Shown here: positions 34,102 through 44,644 of the stretch, in pieces | Layout: every line of letters begins with the position of its first letter | Position numbering within the stretch: position 1 is the stretch's first letter | Assembly (NCBI GenBank): GCA_963778025.1 | Contig: CAVZTA010000009.1 | Span: 1 to 64,000, forward strand | Direction: 5' to 3' | Length of the DNA stretch: 64,000 bases | Source of the DNA: CAVZTA01 sp963778025 | GTDB lineage: Bacteria > Chloroflexota > Limnocylindria > Limnocylindrales > CSP1-4 | Position numbers and translations under genes: made by a program | The notes under the pieces: generated by a model | Database searches by the model: none | What the model saw: only the letters and a program-made list of their open reading frames with translations | Told to the model about the DNA's origin: nothing

Positions 34102-35097
34102 GTGGTCGATCGGCGCGGACCAGGTCCCTCGGACGAGGACGCGCTCGTCGGCGCCGCCATCGACGTCGGGTCGACGTCGGTCCACCTGCTGGTCGCCGAG
34201 GTGCACGGGCATCGGCTGGAGCCGGTCCACGACGAATCGGCGTTCCTCCGCCTCGGCGACCACCTGCGCACGCGCGAGCTCCTGGGCGAAGACGCCCGGG
34301 ACGAGCTGGTGGGCACGCTCCAGGCGCAGGTCGACATCGCCCGGCGCCTGGGCGCGGTCGATGTCACGATCGTGGCCACGGAGCCCCTGCGCCGCGCCGC
34401 CGATGCCCATCGGGTGGTCCGGGAGATCGCCGAGGCCACGGGGGTCCCCGTCCACGTCCTGGAGCACGACGAGGAGGGCATCCTCACGCTGCTCGGCGTG
34501 ACCGGCGGGGTACCCGTCGAGGACGATGTCGTGGTCGTCGACATCGGCGGTGGCAGCTCCGAGATCGTGGTCGTCGGACCGCGCCAGCCCGCGTTCGCCC
34601 GCGGCATCCGGGTCGGAGCCGCACGCCTCGTGGCCGCCCTGGTCGAGCATGACCCACCCCGTCCCGCGGAGCTGGCGGCGCTGCACGCCGAAGCCGCGCG
34701 CCGGATCGCGGACGCCCCGGTCGCGAGGCCCACGTCGATCGTCGTCGTGGGTGGCACCGCCTCGAACCTGTTGAAGATCATCCCGGACGCGCTGGTCGAT
34801 CGGCGGCTCACGAAGGAGCGCCTCCACGATGCCGTGGACCTCGTGGCCGAGTCCACCGCCGAGGAGCTGGTCGCCCTGTATGGCGTGCGACCCGTCCGCG
34901 CCCGGATCCTGTCAGGTGGCGCGGCGATCGTCCTCGCCATCCTCGAGCACTACGCCCTCGACACGCTCGAGGTGTCGGACGCGGGGATCCGCGACGGGAC
35001 GCTGTTCGCGGTGGATCGCGCGGGCCCGGAATGGCGCGACCAGCTCCGGCGGCTCGCCCAGGGCTGGGGCAGCAACGGGCACGAACCCGGCGGCTGA
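34102..35097 (+). CDS. ppx: Exopolyphosphatase (Ppx/GppA family)
   Basis: 331 residues of the ASKHA-type Ppx/GppA phosphatase domain: AAIDVGSTSVHLLVAE (phosphate 1), VLEHDEEGILTLLGV (catalytic Glu), VVDIGGGSSEIVVVG (phosphate 2) and SIVVVGGTASNLL. Lacks the C-terminal HD-like domain of E. coli Ppx, like the short Actinobacterial Ppx proteins. It would cleave terminal phosphate from polyphosphate (or hydrolyse pppGpp). Its stop is 3 bases from the end of the convergent CHAD-encoding frame, placing synthesis and breakdown of polyphosphate side by side. Confidence 0.88.
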   Translation: MVDRRGPGPSDEDALVGAAIDVGSTSVHLLVAEVHGHRLEPVHDESAFLRLGDHLRTRELLGEDARDELVGTLQAQVDIARRLGAVDVTIVATEPLRRAADAHRVVREIAEATGVPVHVLEHDEEGILTLLGVTGGVPVEDDVVVVDIGGGSSEIVVVGPRQPAFARGIRVGAARLVAALVEHDPPRPAELAALHAEAARRIADAPVARPTSIVVVGGTASNLLKIIPDALVDRRLTKERLHDAVDLVAESTAEELVALYGVRPVRARILSGGAAIVLAILEHYALDTLEVSDAGIRDGTLFAVDRAGPEWRDQLRRLAQGWGSNGHEPGG

Positions 35098-35100
35098 CCC

Positions 35101-37030
35101 TCAGAGTCCCGCGGTCAGGCGTCCCAGCTGGCGACGGAACGTCAGCCCGGCCACGCCCCGCCAGACCGGGCCGATGGTCCGGCGCAGTCGCGCGCGTTCC
35201 CGCTCGCGGTCGACCAGGTAGCGACCGATCGCGGCGCTCTCGACGTCGTCGAGCGTGCCGGCATGGTCGACCAGGAACTGACGCGCGAGCCCGGCCGCGA
35301 CGTCGGCGTCCTGCAGCAGCCCCAGGTGATCCTGGAGGGCCACGACCTTGTCGATGAGCGGCGTCGCGTCGGGCCCGAGCGCCTCGCGGACGAACTCCAG
35401 CGTGTAGCGCAGCCACTTGCCGCCGATGCGCAGCTCATGGAGCGTCGGGACGTCGGCCCAGCGGAGGACCGGCTCGTACCCGCGGACGCCCTCGTACGCG
35501 GCCCAGATCCGCGACGGCATCGTGTCCCGGACGCGGTGCGGCACGGTCGCCATGACGCCCCGCGTCCCGCGGCCCTCGGTCTGGACGAAATCGCGATAGT
35601 CGTCGAGCCAGTCCAGGTGCTTGCGGCTGTCGAGCTCCTTGATGAGCAGCCCACGTGCCTCGTCGCGGCGATCGCGCCAGCTGTCGCGCAGCGGCCCGAG
35701 CGCCGTCCGCTCCGCCTCGGGCTGCGGTTTCGCGTAGTCGTCGAGGTGCTCGATGAGGACGTCCAGGTCGCGGACCGTGCCCAGCCGGCGCGCCACCTCG
35801 CGCAGCCGGTTCCGATGCCGCCTCGTGCGCTTGTCGTCGTACGCGTCGCCGAACACGCGCCACGCAGCGCGCTGCCGCCGCGTGGCGACGCGCATCTTGT
35901 GGAGGTCCTCGGGGTCCTCGCCGGATCGCGTCCCGGGCTCGACGGCGAGCATCTTCGCGAGGTGGAACCGGAGCACCTTGCGGCCCGCTTCGGCCAGATG
36001 GTCCTCCGCGAGCACGCCGGGCGTCTTGCCGACCTGGAGCGGAGGCCGTGCGAGCTCCTCCGGCAGGTCGATGGCCGGGCTGGTGGTCGCGGGCTCGCCG
36101 GCGGCGTCGTCGCCGGCAGGCTCTGCCGGCGCAGGCGTCGTCGCGCCGGTGGCCGCGACGCGTTCGGCGTCACGGCGGCGATCCGCCTTCGATGCCTTGG
36201 GCCGATCGGGCCCCGCCACGCTCGGATCCGTGGCGCGCAGCGTCGGCGGCGGGCCGGCCGCCGGGGGACGCTCCGCGGCATCGCCGTTCGAGGTCGCCAC
36301 GGCGGCTGCGACCGGCGCGCTCGCGGACGGGGGCAGGGCTCGCCGCACGTGCGTGCGCCAGCACGACATCCGCCAGCGCGGCCTTGCCGTTGCCCACGCG
36401 ATGTGCCGCGTCGAGCGCGCGCTCGAGCTTCGACGTCCCGACCGGCTCCAGCCCATCCGTACCGTCGATCGCCTCCGCGAGCTCCGAGAGGTCGGCGTCA
36501 TCGCCGTCCATCACCTCGAGCTCGAGCTCCTGGAACCGCTCGACCACGTCGCCCCGAACGACGACATCGACCTCGTCGAGCGAGATCTCGACCAGCGTCC
36601 CGGCGCGGCGGTACTCCCGCTTGCGGCGCAGCTGACGGACGGTCACGACCTCGACCAGCGGCGCGTCACCGGCCAGCTCCAGCACGAGCGACCGCGCCGC
36701 CGACGGCGGCCAGTCGCCCGGTGCCATCCCCTTGTCGGCCGGACCCTCCAGCTCCTCGCGACGATGCGTCGCCCCGCCGGAGGACCCCGAAGCCAGCGAC
36801 TTCATGCTGATGAGGAAGCCGTTCCCGGCCTGGCGCAGGCGCGCCCCGAAGCCGGCGCGGGCGATGGCCGCGTCGGTCGTGTCGACGTAGCGGTCCTCGT
36901 GCTGGATCGAACGGACCTGGCCCACGGGCCGGAAGCCCGCGACCTCGTCGGCCGTGACGAAGCGGTCCGCTGCCCCGGAGCGGCTGACGCGGTATTTCAG
37001 CTCCACCTCCATCCGGGAGCCGTCGGTCAT
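35101..37030 (-). CDS. CYTH-CHAD domain module, frameshifted and in frame with ppk1
   Basis: The N-terminal CYTH (triphosphate tunnel) domain has the E-x-E-x-K signature (MEVELKYRV), the RYVDTTDAAIARAGFGARLR strand and KREYRRAGTLVEISLDEVDV. After an Ala/Pro linker, a CHAD domain of about 300 residues follows, rich in His, Arg and Lys helices (EDLHKMRVATRRQRAAWRVF, LREVARRLGTVRDLDVLIEH, ELRIGGKWLRYTLEFVREAL). CYTH-CHAD proteins cleave inorganic tripolyphosphate and CHAD binds polyphosphate. The frame changes once near 36335 between the domains. No stop separates this module from ppk1 upstream, so it may be the C-terminal part of one long protein; an internal ATG at 37030 lacks a good ribosome site. 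Confidence 0.85.
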
Positions 37031-39197
37031 GCGCGCGGATCCAGGGAGCCCACCACCGGAGCCGCGTGATGCGGGGTCGACGGCGGGCGCGGTCATCGCG
37101 AGGGCGTCCTCCTTGAGCGCGGCGAAGGTGTCGCAGGTGCCCTCGCGACCCTCGCTGACCTCGGTGCGCACCCAGCTCGCGTCGGGCCGGAGCTGCCACG
37201 AGCGTCGGTCGTCCTCGAGCATGACCCGGACGATCCGGTCCAGGCGTGCGCGCGCCTCGTGATCCTCCACGGGCGTCACCGCCTCGACGCGTCGATCGAG
37301 GTTGCGGTCCATGAGGTCCGCGGACCCGATGAACCATTCGCGGTCGCCGCCGTTCTCGAACATCCAGATCCGGCTGTGCTCGAGGAACTCGCCGACGATC
37401 GACCGCACGCGGATGTGGTCCGACATGCCCGCCACGCCCGGCAGCAGGCAGCAGGCGCTGCGGACGATGCACTCGATCTCGACGCCTGCCTCGGAGGCCG
37501 CGTACAGCACGTCGATCGACGGGATGTCGACGATCGCGTTGGTCTTGATGACGATCCGGGCGGGCCGGCCGGCGGTCGCATGCGCCATCTCGCGCTCGAC
37601 GAGGGCCACGAAGCGCGGCCGGAGGGTGATCGGCGCGACGAGCAGGCGGCGGAACGACGACTGGCGCGACAGCCCGGTCAGGACGTTGAACAGGTCCGTG
37701 ACGTCGGCGCCCAGCTCTTCGCGGCATGACAGCAGGCCCAGGTCGACGTACATCCGGGCGGTCTTCGCGTTGTAGTTACCCGTCCCGATGTGGACGTAGC
37801 GACGGAGCCCGTTGCCCTCGCGCCGGACGATGAGACACACCTTCGAGTGGGTCTTGAGGCCCACGAGGCCATACACGACGTGGGCCCCCGCCTGCTCCAG
37901 GCGTCGCGCCCAGATGATGTTCGCCTCCTCGTCGAACCGGGCCTTGATCTCGACCAGGACCACGACCTGCTTGCCGCTCTCCGCGGCCCGGATGAGCGAG
38001 CGGACGATGGGCGAATCGCCCGACGTCCGGTACAGCGTCTGCTTGATCGACAGCACGTCCGGGTCGTCGGCCGCCTGGGCGACGAAGCGTTCCGTCGACG
38101 CCGAGAAGCTCTCGTACGGGTGGTGCACCAGCAGGTCCCCGGTCCGGATGACCTCGAACATGTCGATGGGCTCGTCCTCGTCCGGCGGGATGAGCCGGGT
38201 CGGGATGACGGGCGTCCAGGGCGGGACCTTGAGGTCCGGCCGGTCGAGGTCGAGCAGCTGGCCCAGCCCGGTGTGGTCGAGCATCCCCGAGATCTCGTAG
38301 CAGTCCTCGTCGCGGAGGCCGATCCCGCGCAGGAGGATCGCCCGCGTCGTCGCCGGCATCGACCGCTCGACCTCGAGCCGGACGGCCTCACCGAACCGGC
38401 GCCGCCGCAGCTCCTCCTCGATGGCCAGCAGCAGGTCGTCGGCCTCGTCCTCCTCGATCGCCAGGTCGGCGTCGCGGGTGACGCGGAACAGGTGCGTCTC
38501 CACGATCTCCATGCCCCGGAACAGCTCGTCGAGGTTCGCCTCGATGACCTGGTCGATGAGCACGAAGCGGCCCGGGTCGACCTCGACCAGCCGCGACAGG
38601 ATCGGCGGGATCTTCACCCGCGCGAAGCGCTGCTCGCCGGTCTGCGGATCGCGCAAGCCCGACCGCGATGGACAGGCTGAGCGTGCTGATGTACGGGAAG
38701 GGATGGCCGGGGTCGACGGCGAGCGGCGTGAGGACCGGGAAGATCTCGTCGTGGAAGCGCTGCCGGAGCGCGGCGTGGTGCTCCGGGATGGCGGTGTAGT
38801 CGACGATCTCGATCTGCTCGCGCGCGAGTTGCGCCTTGAGGCGGACGTACACCGCCGATTGCTCGGCGATGAGCTCCAGGACGCGCTGCCGGATCCGCTC
38901 CAGCTGCTCGACCGGCGTCATCCCGTCGGGCGCGAGGGCCTGCTGCCCGCTCAACCGCTGACGGCGCAGACCGGACACCCGGACCTGGAAGAACTCGTCC
39001 AGGTTGCCGGCGAAGATCTGGAGGAACTTGATCCGCTCGAGCAGCGGGTTGCGCTCGTCACTCGCCTCGTGCAGGACGCGCGCGTTGAACTCCATCCACG
39101 ACAGCTCGCGATTGAGATACCGGGTGCCGATCGCGCGGTCCGCTCGCTTGCGCGGGCGCGCGGCGCGTGTGGCAGGGCCCGGGCGCACGGCGGTCAT
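37031..39197 (-). CDS. ppk1: Polyphosphate kinase Ppk1, frameshifted, runs into CYTH-CHAD
   Basis: About 720 residues with all PPK1 domains: N domain (YLNRELSWMEFNARVLHEA, FLQIFAGNLDEFFQVRVSGL), head domain, and two PLD-like catalytic domains. The autophosphorylated His is in LKTHSKVCLIVRREG, followed by HIGTGNYNAKTARMY, with VRSACCLLPGVAGMSDHIRV and FENGGDREWFIGSADLMDRN in the C-domains. It makes polyphosphate reversibly from ATP. An extra T near 38655 divides the frame after LSIAVGL. After the last PPK1 residues (TFAALKEDALA) the frame continues through a Gly/Ser/Pro-rich linker (VDPASRGSGGGLPGSAR) straight into CYTH without a stop. Confidence 0.9.
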
Positions 39198-39348
39198 CTG
39201 GAGGGACGGACTCCGGTCGAGCCGGCGTCACGCAGACGCGCCGCAAGAGCCGGCGGACGTGGCGTCGGGCGGGCGAGTCTACCACGCCCGTTGCATCGAC
39301 CCCGTGCGCCGCGAGGCTCTGCGCCCGGCCGCTGAGCCTGTTTCGGCT

Positions 39349-39723
39349 TCAGTCCTCGGCGCGGTAGCGGCGCTCGCCGGTCTTGGGGTCGACGAAGACG
39401 CGCATCGTGTGACCCGTCGTGGGATCGACGAATCGTTCGCCGGTCACGGCGAACCGCGGATCCATCGCGCCGGACTCGCCGCCCCCGGGCCCCGGGGCCC
39501 GACCTTCCCGTTCCGCGGCCTCGGAGCGGTAGCGCATCCGCTCCACCAGGACCGCCACGACCACGATGCCACCCGAAACCAGCGCGGGCAGCGCGGCGAC
39601 GACGCCGAGCGGCGTGGCGACGACGATCGCGAGCCCGGTCAGGATCATCAGGCCTCCCAGCCCGAGGGCGAGGATGCGGACGATCGACAGCCCCATCGAC
39701 GTGTCCGCCCGGATCCCGGTCAT
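39349..39723 (-). CDS. Small membrane protein with F-V-D-P repeat tail
   Basis: 124 residues. Two adjacent hydrophobic helices (IVRILALGLGGLMILTGLAI; LGVVAALPALVSGGIVVVAV) are followed by a cytosolic tail with a repeated F-V-D-P-[TK]-T-G motif (RFVDPTTGHTMRVFVDPKTG). Not recognised as a named family. Third gene of a tightly overlapping set (DUF971, YbjQ, this one). Confidence 0.65.
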   Translation of the reverse strand: MTGIRADTSMGLSIVRILALGLGGLMILTGLAIVVATPLGVVAALPALVSGGIVVVAVLVERMRYRSEAAEREGRAPGPGGGESGAMDPRFAVTGERFVDPTTGHTMRVFVDPKTGERRYRAED

Positions 39724-40061
39724 TCGCTGGCGGCGGGCTCTGTGCCCGGCGCGATGACGACCGCGGTGCCGTAGGCGACGATCTCGGACATCGTCCCGGC
39801 CAGCTCCGACGAGTCGAAGCGCATGGAGATCACGGCGTTCGCGCCCATCAGCGTGGCGTTCTGGACCATGCGGTCGACCGCCTGTCGGCGGGTGTCCTCG
39901 AGCAGCGAGGTGTACTCGTGGATCTCGCCACCGCCGAGCGAGCGCAGCCCGGCCATGATGTTGCCGCCGAGGCCCCGGCTGCGGACGACCACGCCGAACA
40001 CCTGGCCCTTCGTCTCGACGACGCGTTGTGTTGCGATGAAGGGGGCTGTTGCGATGATCAT
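39720..40061 (-). CDS. YbjQ/UPF0145 family protein
   Basis: 113 residues of the YbjQ (UPF0145, 'heavy-metal-binding') family: MIIATAPFIATQRVVETKGQ, VFGVVVRSRGLGGNIMAGLR, and NATLMGANAVISMRFDSSEL. The family forms ring-shaped pentamers; function is unproven despite the name. GGAGG lies 6 bases from the ATG. ATGA overlaps with both neighbours. Confidence 0.85.
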   Translation of the reverse strand: MIIATAPFIATQRVVETKGQVFGVVVRSRGLGGNIMAGLRSLGGGEIHEYTSLLEDTRRQAVDRMVQNATLMGANAVISMRFDSSELAGTMSEIVAYGTAVVIAPGTEPAASE

Positions 40062-40459
40062 CGGGATCCTCCGTGGTGGTGGCCGGCGGGAGTGACGCTG
40101 GCCGACCCGGCGCGACGCGCCGTGCACTCGGGGCACGGGCACTGGTCGCGCAACAGGGTGAACGCGTAGAAGCCGGTGGCGTGACCGTCCGCCCACGTGG
40201 GCTGGACGGCGTAGCGGCCGACGAGCGCCAGGCCCGTGATCCGGGTCTGGGCCTCGGTCAGGGTCGGCTTGGTGTCGAGCCACCCGGGAAGCCCGCCCTC
40301 GCCGCGACAGAAGGCGCACGGGCAGAGCAATCGCAGATCGTGAGCGGCGTAGGTGGTCCGGTGGCCGTCGCTCCACTCGATGTCGACGGTGCCGGCCGTC
40401 CGGTCGGCATGGATCCGGGCCGGGCTTGTGGCTGGGATCCCAGGGGCTAGGTCCTGCAC
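40058..40459 (-). CDS. DUF971 (GBBH-like N-terminal) protein
   Basis: About 133 residues from a GTG. Matches DUF971, the zinc-binding N-terminal domain of gamma-butyrobetaine hydroxylase that also occurs alone in bacteria: DIEWSDGHRTTYAAHDLRLL, with two C-P-C-x-x-C clusters (LCPCAFCRG near the middle and QCPCPECTA near the end) and a terminal His-rich tail (HHHGG). Free-standing members sit near Fe-S cluster genes in some genomes. The stop overlaps the YbjQ start. Confidence 0.8.
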   Translation of the reverse strand: MQDLAPGIPATSPARIHADRTAGTVDIEWSDGHRTTYAAHDLRLLCPCAFCRGEGGLPGWLDTKPTLTEAQTRITGLALVGRYAVQPTWADGHATGFYAFTLLRDQCPCPECTARRAGSASVTPAGHHHGGSR

Positions 40460-40498
40460 GCGCCAAGCGTATCCCCGGGGCGTGTCACGCTTCTCTGG

Positions 40499-40896
40499 AT
40501 GGACATGGGCGTGCTCATCGGCGTGCTGGTCGGGCTCGTGCTGCTGTGGGTGGCGATCCTGGGGTGTTCTGGATCTTCCGGCCACGCGACGTTCCCGTGC
40601 GCGAGGTGGTCCGGCTCATCCCCGACCTGCTTCGCCTGCTGCGCTCGATCGTCGGCGACCGTGGCGCGCCGCTCGATGTGCGGGTCGTCCTCGTCGGACT
40701 CCTCGTGTGGATCCTGAGCCCGATCGACCTGATCCCGGAGTTCATCCCGGGGCTCGGGCCGCTGGACGACGTGATCGTCGCCGTCGTGGCGCTGCGCTAC
40801 ACCCGCCGGCGTCTCGGCACCGAGGCCCTTCGGGAGCGTTGGACCGGCAGCGACGACGGCTTCCGGCTGCTGCTGCGCGTCGTCGGGGGAACCTGA
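40499..40896 (+). CDS. YkvA-like DUF1232 membrane protein, frameshifted
   Basis: About 132 residues. An N-terminal helix (MDMGVLIGVLVGLVLLWVAI) is followed, after restoring one G in a GGGG run near 40563, by VFWIFRPRDVPVREVVRLIP and the DUF1232 core VVLVGLLVWILSPIDLIPEF with IPGLGPLDDVIVAVVALRY. The S-P-I-D-L-I-P-[ED] signature is diagnostic. Function in bacteria is unknown. Divergent from the DUF971 gene. Confidence 0.75.
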
Positions 40897-41228
40897 GCGT
40901 TCGCGGCTCGCATGATCATCTGATGTGCATCCTGGGCGCTGGAGACGCTCAAGGTCGAGTCGCGGGGCGTTCGTGGTGCGGCGACCAAGGCCGTGTGGGC
41001 GCGCATGACCGACCGATGTGCACGAGGCGGCCGAAGGCCGCGTTCTAGCACCGATCGCAGCGGCTTCGCGCGCGCCAGCCTCGGAGATGCACACCAGGCG
41101 ATCACCGGCCCGAGCAGGGTGGTACGCGGGTGGTGCATCCGCCGCGCCGTGAGGCCCATCCGGGCCATGTCGGAGGGCAGCGGGCGGGTGAGAGGCTGCC
41201 GCCGTCGACCGCCCCAGGGGGACCTCCG
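40897..41228. other. 332-base non-coding stretch with a direct repeat
   Basis: No convincing gene. Two related segments, GCATGATCATCTGATGTGCA (from 40911) and GCATGACCGACCGATGTGCA (from about 41003), match at 17 of 20 positions. GGTGGTACGCGGGTGGTGCA near 41120 shows another short echo. The rest looks unstructured to the eye. It holds the promoter of the secreted protease downstream. Confidence 0.4.
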
Positions 41229-43543
41229 ATGCCGACGCCGGGCCGCGCTCCGTCTCACGCCCGCGCTCCCCGCCGCCACTCCGTAGGCCCGGCCCGTACG
41301 CCTGCCGCGCCTCGTCGCGGCCCTGATCCTGCCGGCGCTGCTGATCGGCGGCGCGCTGGCGGCCCCCGTCGAGGCTGCGGGCGACGCCGCGAGCTCCGCC
41401 GCGCGCTTCATCGTGATGCTCGACAAGAGCGCGAGCGTCGATCGCGCCGTGAGCCGCGCGACGACCACGACCGGCAAGGCCCCGAACAAGGTCTTCCGCC
41501 ACGCGCTCAAGGGCTACGCGACGAAGCTCACGCCGGGCCAGCGCCGGAAGCTCGCCGCCGATCCGGCGGTCGCCGCCATCGTCCCGGACACGGTCGTGCA
41601 GCTCGCCGCGCAGTCGACGCCGGTGGGCATCAAGCGCGTACGGGCGACCGCCGCGCCGGCGACCCACATCGACGGCATCGACCGCACCGCCGATCGAGTC
41701 GATGCCGACATCGCGATCATCGACACGGGCATCCAGGCCGGCCACCCCGACCTCAACGTGCGTGGCGGCATCAACTGCACGGGCGAGGGCAGCGCGGCGG
41801 CATGGGCCGACAACAACGGCCACGGGACGCATGTCGCGGGCATCGCCGCGGCCGTGGACAACGGCATCGGGGTCGTGGGCACCGCACCCGGCGCCCGCCT
41901 GTGGGCCGTCCGCGTGTTCCGGCCGGACGGCTTCTCGCTGATCAGCTGGATCGTCTGCGGCATCGATTGGGTGACCGCCCAGCGCGACCCGAACGACCCG
42001 TCGAAGCCGCGCATCGAGGTCGCCAACATGAGCCTGCGCGACGAGGGGGGCGACGATCGGAACTGCGGCTACACGAACCCCGACCCCGAGCATCGGGCGA
42101 TCTGCGCATCGGTCGCGCAGGGCATCACGTACGTCGTCGCGGCCGGGAACGACTCGACCTCGTCCAGCGCATGGCGACCCGCTTCCTACGACGAGGTCAT
42201 CACCGTCTCGGCCATCGCCGACTTCGACGGCGTCAGCGGCAGCCGGTCGTCGGCGACCTGCACGAGCTTCGGGCGGCGCGACGTCGACGACACCTTCGCC
42301 GACTTCTCGAACCGCGGCTCCGATGTCGACATCACCGCGCCCGGCGTGTGCGTCCGATCGACGTACCGCGGCAGCACCTACGCCACGATCTCGGGCACCT
42401 CGATGGCGTCGCCGGCCGTGACCGGCGCGGCCGCCGTGTACAAGTCGCTCCACCCGGGCGCGACGCCCGCCCAGGTCCGGCTCGGCCTGCGCGCCGCCGC
42501 CTCCTTCGACTGGCGGACGACGACCGATCCGGACGGCGTCCCGGATCCGCTCCTCGACATGACCTCGTTCGGCGCCAGCCCGGACTTCTCGATGCTGCCG
42601 GCGGTCGCGAGCGCCCGTGCCTGGATCGGTGTCGGCGGTGTGGGCGTCAACCTGCGCATCCGACGCGGGAACGGCTACGACGGCCCGGTCTCGCTCGACG
42701 TCACCGGGTTGCCCGAGGGTGTGACCGCGTCGTGGGATCGCGACGTGCTGCCGGGCCTCGCCGACCTCACGGCTCGCTTGACGCTCACGGCGGCATCGGA
42801 CGCGAAGCCCTGGACGGGGACGGTCACCATCCGCGGGGTCGCCAGCGATCGGACGCGCACTGCGCCGCTCAGGCTGACCGTGACCGCCGACAAGACCGGG
42901 CCGTCGGTCAGCGGACCCACCCTCGCGATCACGACGGGCCGGCAGATCGCCACGGACGTCACGGTGAAGGTGTCGTTCCCCTCGACCGACGGCGGAACGG
43001 GCATCGCCCGGACCGCGGCCGCGGAGCGCGTCGACGGCGTCTGGCGGACGATCAGTCTCACGGGCGCGACCGCGATGAGCGCGGTACGCCGGCTCGCGTT
43101 CCACCACGCCTACCTGCATCGGGCGACCGTGACCGACCGCTCGGGCAACGCGACGACGCGCGACGGACCGCTGCTCAGGCCGCGTGCCGTGTCGGAGCTG
43201 AGCGGGTCGTACGGGGGCCACTGGGGGTCGAAGCGGGTGTCGAGCGCCTGGGGCGGCGCGCTCCGGTACTCGGCCACCCGGAGCTCGACCGTCACGTACC
43301 GCTTCACCGGGCGCTCCGTGGGCTGGGTCAGCCTCAAGGCCCCGACCCGCGGTCAGGCGAGCGTCTACGTCGACGGGCACTACGCCGCGCGCGTCGACCT
43401 CCGGCTCGAGCAGCGTCACCGGCCGCCTGGTCGTCTTCGCGAAGAGCTGGGCGAGCGTCGGGACGCACACGCTGAAGATCGTCGTGCTCGGGACGGCGGG
43501 CCGCCCGCGGGTCGACGTCGACGGGTTCGTCTACCTGCCGTAG
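41229..43543 (+). CDS. Secreted subtilisin-like (S8) serine protease, two frameshifts
   Basis: About 770 residues. A Arg-rich N-terminus and hydrophobic signal segment (RLVAALILPALLIGGALA) come together after a one-base correction near 41290. A propeptide-like region (FIVMLDKSASVDRAV, GYATKLTPGQRRKLAAD) precedes the catalytic domain, whose triad is AIIDTGIQ (Asp), NNGHGTHVAGIA (His) and SGTSMASPAVTGA (Ser), with oxyanion AAGNDS. The last 300 residues are beta-rich: an Ig-like domain, then a region with RYSATRSSTVTYRFTGRSVG and VYVDGHYAARVDL typical of a jelly-roll binding module. A second break near 43410 restores the end GFVYLP. A degradative extracellular enzyme. Confidence 0.85.
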
Positions 43544-43654
43544 CACGGGGCGGGGGAGGCCGGTGACCGCACGCCCCGGGTCGCTCATCGGGCGCGCGTT
43601 GCGGGTGGTCCCGGAAGGGCGTGTCGTCGCGAGCCGTCTATCCTGCCCGGACCG

Positions 43655-44644
43655 ATGACCCTCGAAGTCGACCGCCTCGCCAAGCGTTTCGGATCCGTGG
43701 TCGCGCTCGACGGCCTCTCGTTCGAGGCGCCGCGCGGCCATGTCTTCGGCTTCCTCGGCGCGAACGGTGCGGGCAAGACGACGACGATGCGCATCGCGCT
43801 GGGGGTGCTGGCGGCGGACGCCGGCGACGTGCGCTGGGGCGGCCGCTCATCTTCGGAGCTGCCGCGGTCGACGTGGGGCTACCTGCCCGAGGAGCGCGGG
43901 CTCTACCCGCGGATGACCGTCCTGCAGCAGCTCGTGTTCTTCGGCGGGCTGTATGGCGTCCCGCGGGATATCGCGGTCCGGCGCGGCCGCGACTGGCTGA
44001 CGCGCTTCCGGGTCCCGGAGCTCGCCGAGCGGCGCGCGGACACGCTCTCGAAGGGCAACCAGCAGAAGATCCAGCTGATCGCGGCGATCCTCCATGAGCC
44101 CGAGGTCCTGCTCATGGACGAGCCGTTCACCGGGCTCGACCCGGTGAACGTGGCGCTGCTTCGCGAGGCGTTCCTCCAGCTCCGCGACGACGGCCGGACG
44201 CTGGTCTTCAGCACGCACCAGATGGAGACCGTCGAGGCGCTGTGCGAGTCGATCGCGATCATCGACCGGGGCCGCCTCGTCGCCGGTGGGACGCTGCGGG
44301 ACGTCAAGCGCTCGGCGGGGCGGCGGATGATCCGGATCTCGGTCATCGGCGACCACCGGCTGGCGTGGCTCGCGTCCGTGACCGGTGCGCGCGTCCTGCG
44401 ACCCGGGATCGAGCGCGCCGAGATCGAGCTGGATCCGGGCGTCGAGCCTGACGCGGTGCTGGCGGCGGCCGTCGCGGCGGGGGCCCGGGTGACGCACTTC
44501 GAGGTCGACGACCCGTCGCTGGAGCAGATCTTCATCGACCGCGTGGGGCGGCCGCCCGACGAGGAGCTGCATCTGGCGCCCACGGCGGACGCTCTCGCGT
44601 CGTCCGCGGCTGATCCCGCAGGGTCCGCGGAGCCCGCTGCATGA
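43655..44644 (+). CDS. ABC-2 type exporter ATP-binding protein (NatA-like)
   Basis: 329 residues. Walker A LGANGAGKTTTMR, signature LSKGNQQKIQLIAAI (variant L-S-K-G-N-Q-Q-K as in NatA), Walker B VLLMDEPFTGLDP and H-loop VFSTHQME. A C-terminal domain of about 90 residues includes FEVDDPSLEQIFIDRVG. ATGA overlap with the permease gene indicates a two-gene exporter unit resembling sodium-export NatAB or drug exporters; the substrate is not known. Confidence 0.88.
   Translation: MTLEVDRLAKRFGSVVALDGLSFEAPRGHVFGFLGANGAGKTTTMRIALGVLAADAGDVRWGGRSSSELPRSTWGYLPEERGLYPRMTVLQQLVFFGGLYGVPRDIAVRRGRDWLTRFRVPELAERRADTLSKGNQQKIQLIAAILHEPEVLLMDEPFTGLDPVNVALLREAFLQLRDDGRTLVFSTHQMETVEALCESIAIIDRGRLVAGGTLRDVKRSAGRRMIRISVIGDHRLAWLASVTGARVLRPGIERAEIELDPGVEPDAVLAAAVAAGARVTHFEVDDPSLEQIFIDRVGRPPDEELHLAPTADALASSAADPAGSAEPAA

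Noticed and set aside
40447..43470. 1,007-codon open frame on the minus strand
   Set aside because: Antisense to the DUF1232 and S8 protease genes. Its translation is Arg/Asp/Val-rich without hydrophobic-core patterning or any motif, typical of shadow frames in very GC-rich DNA.
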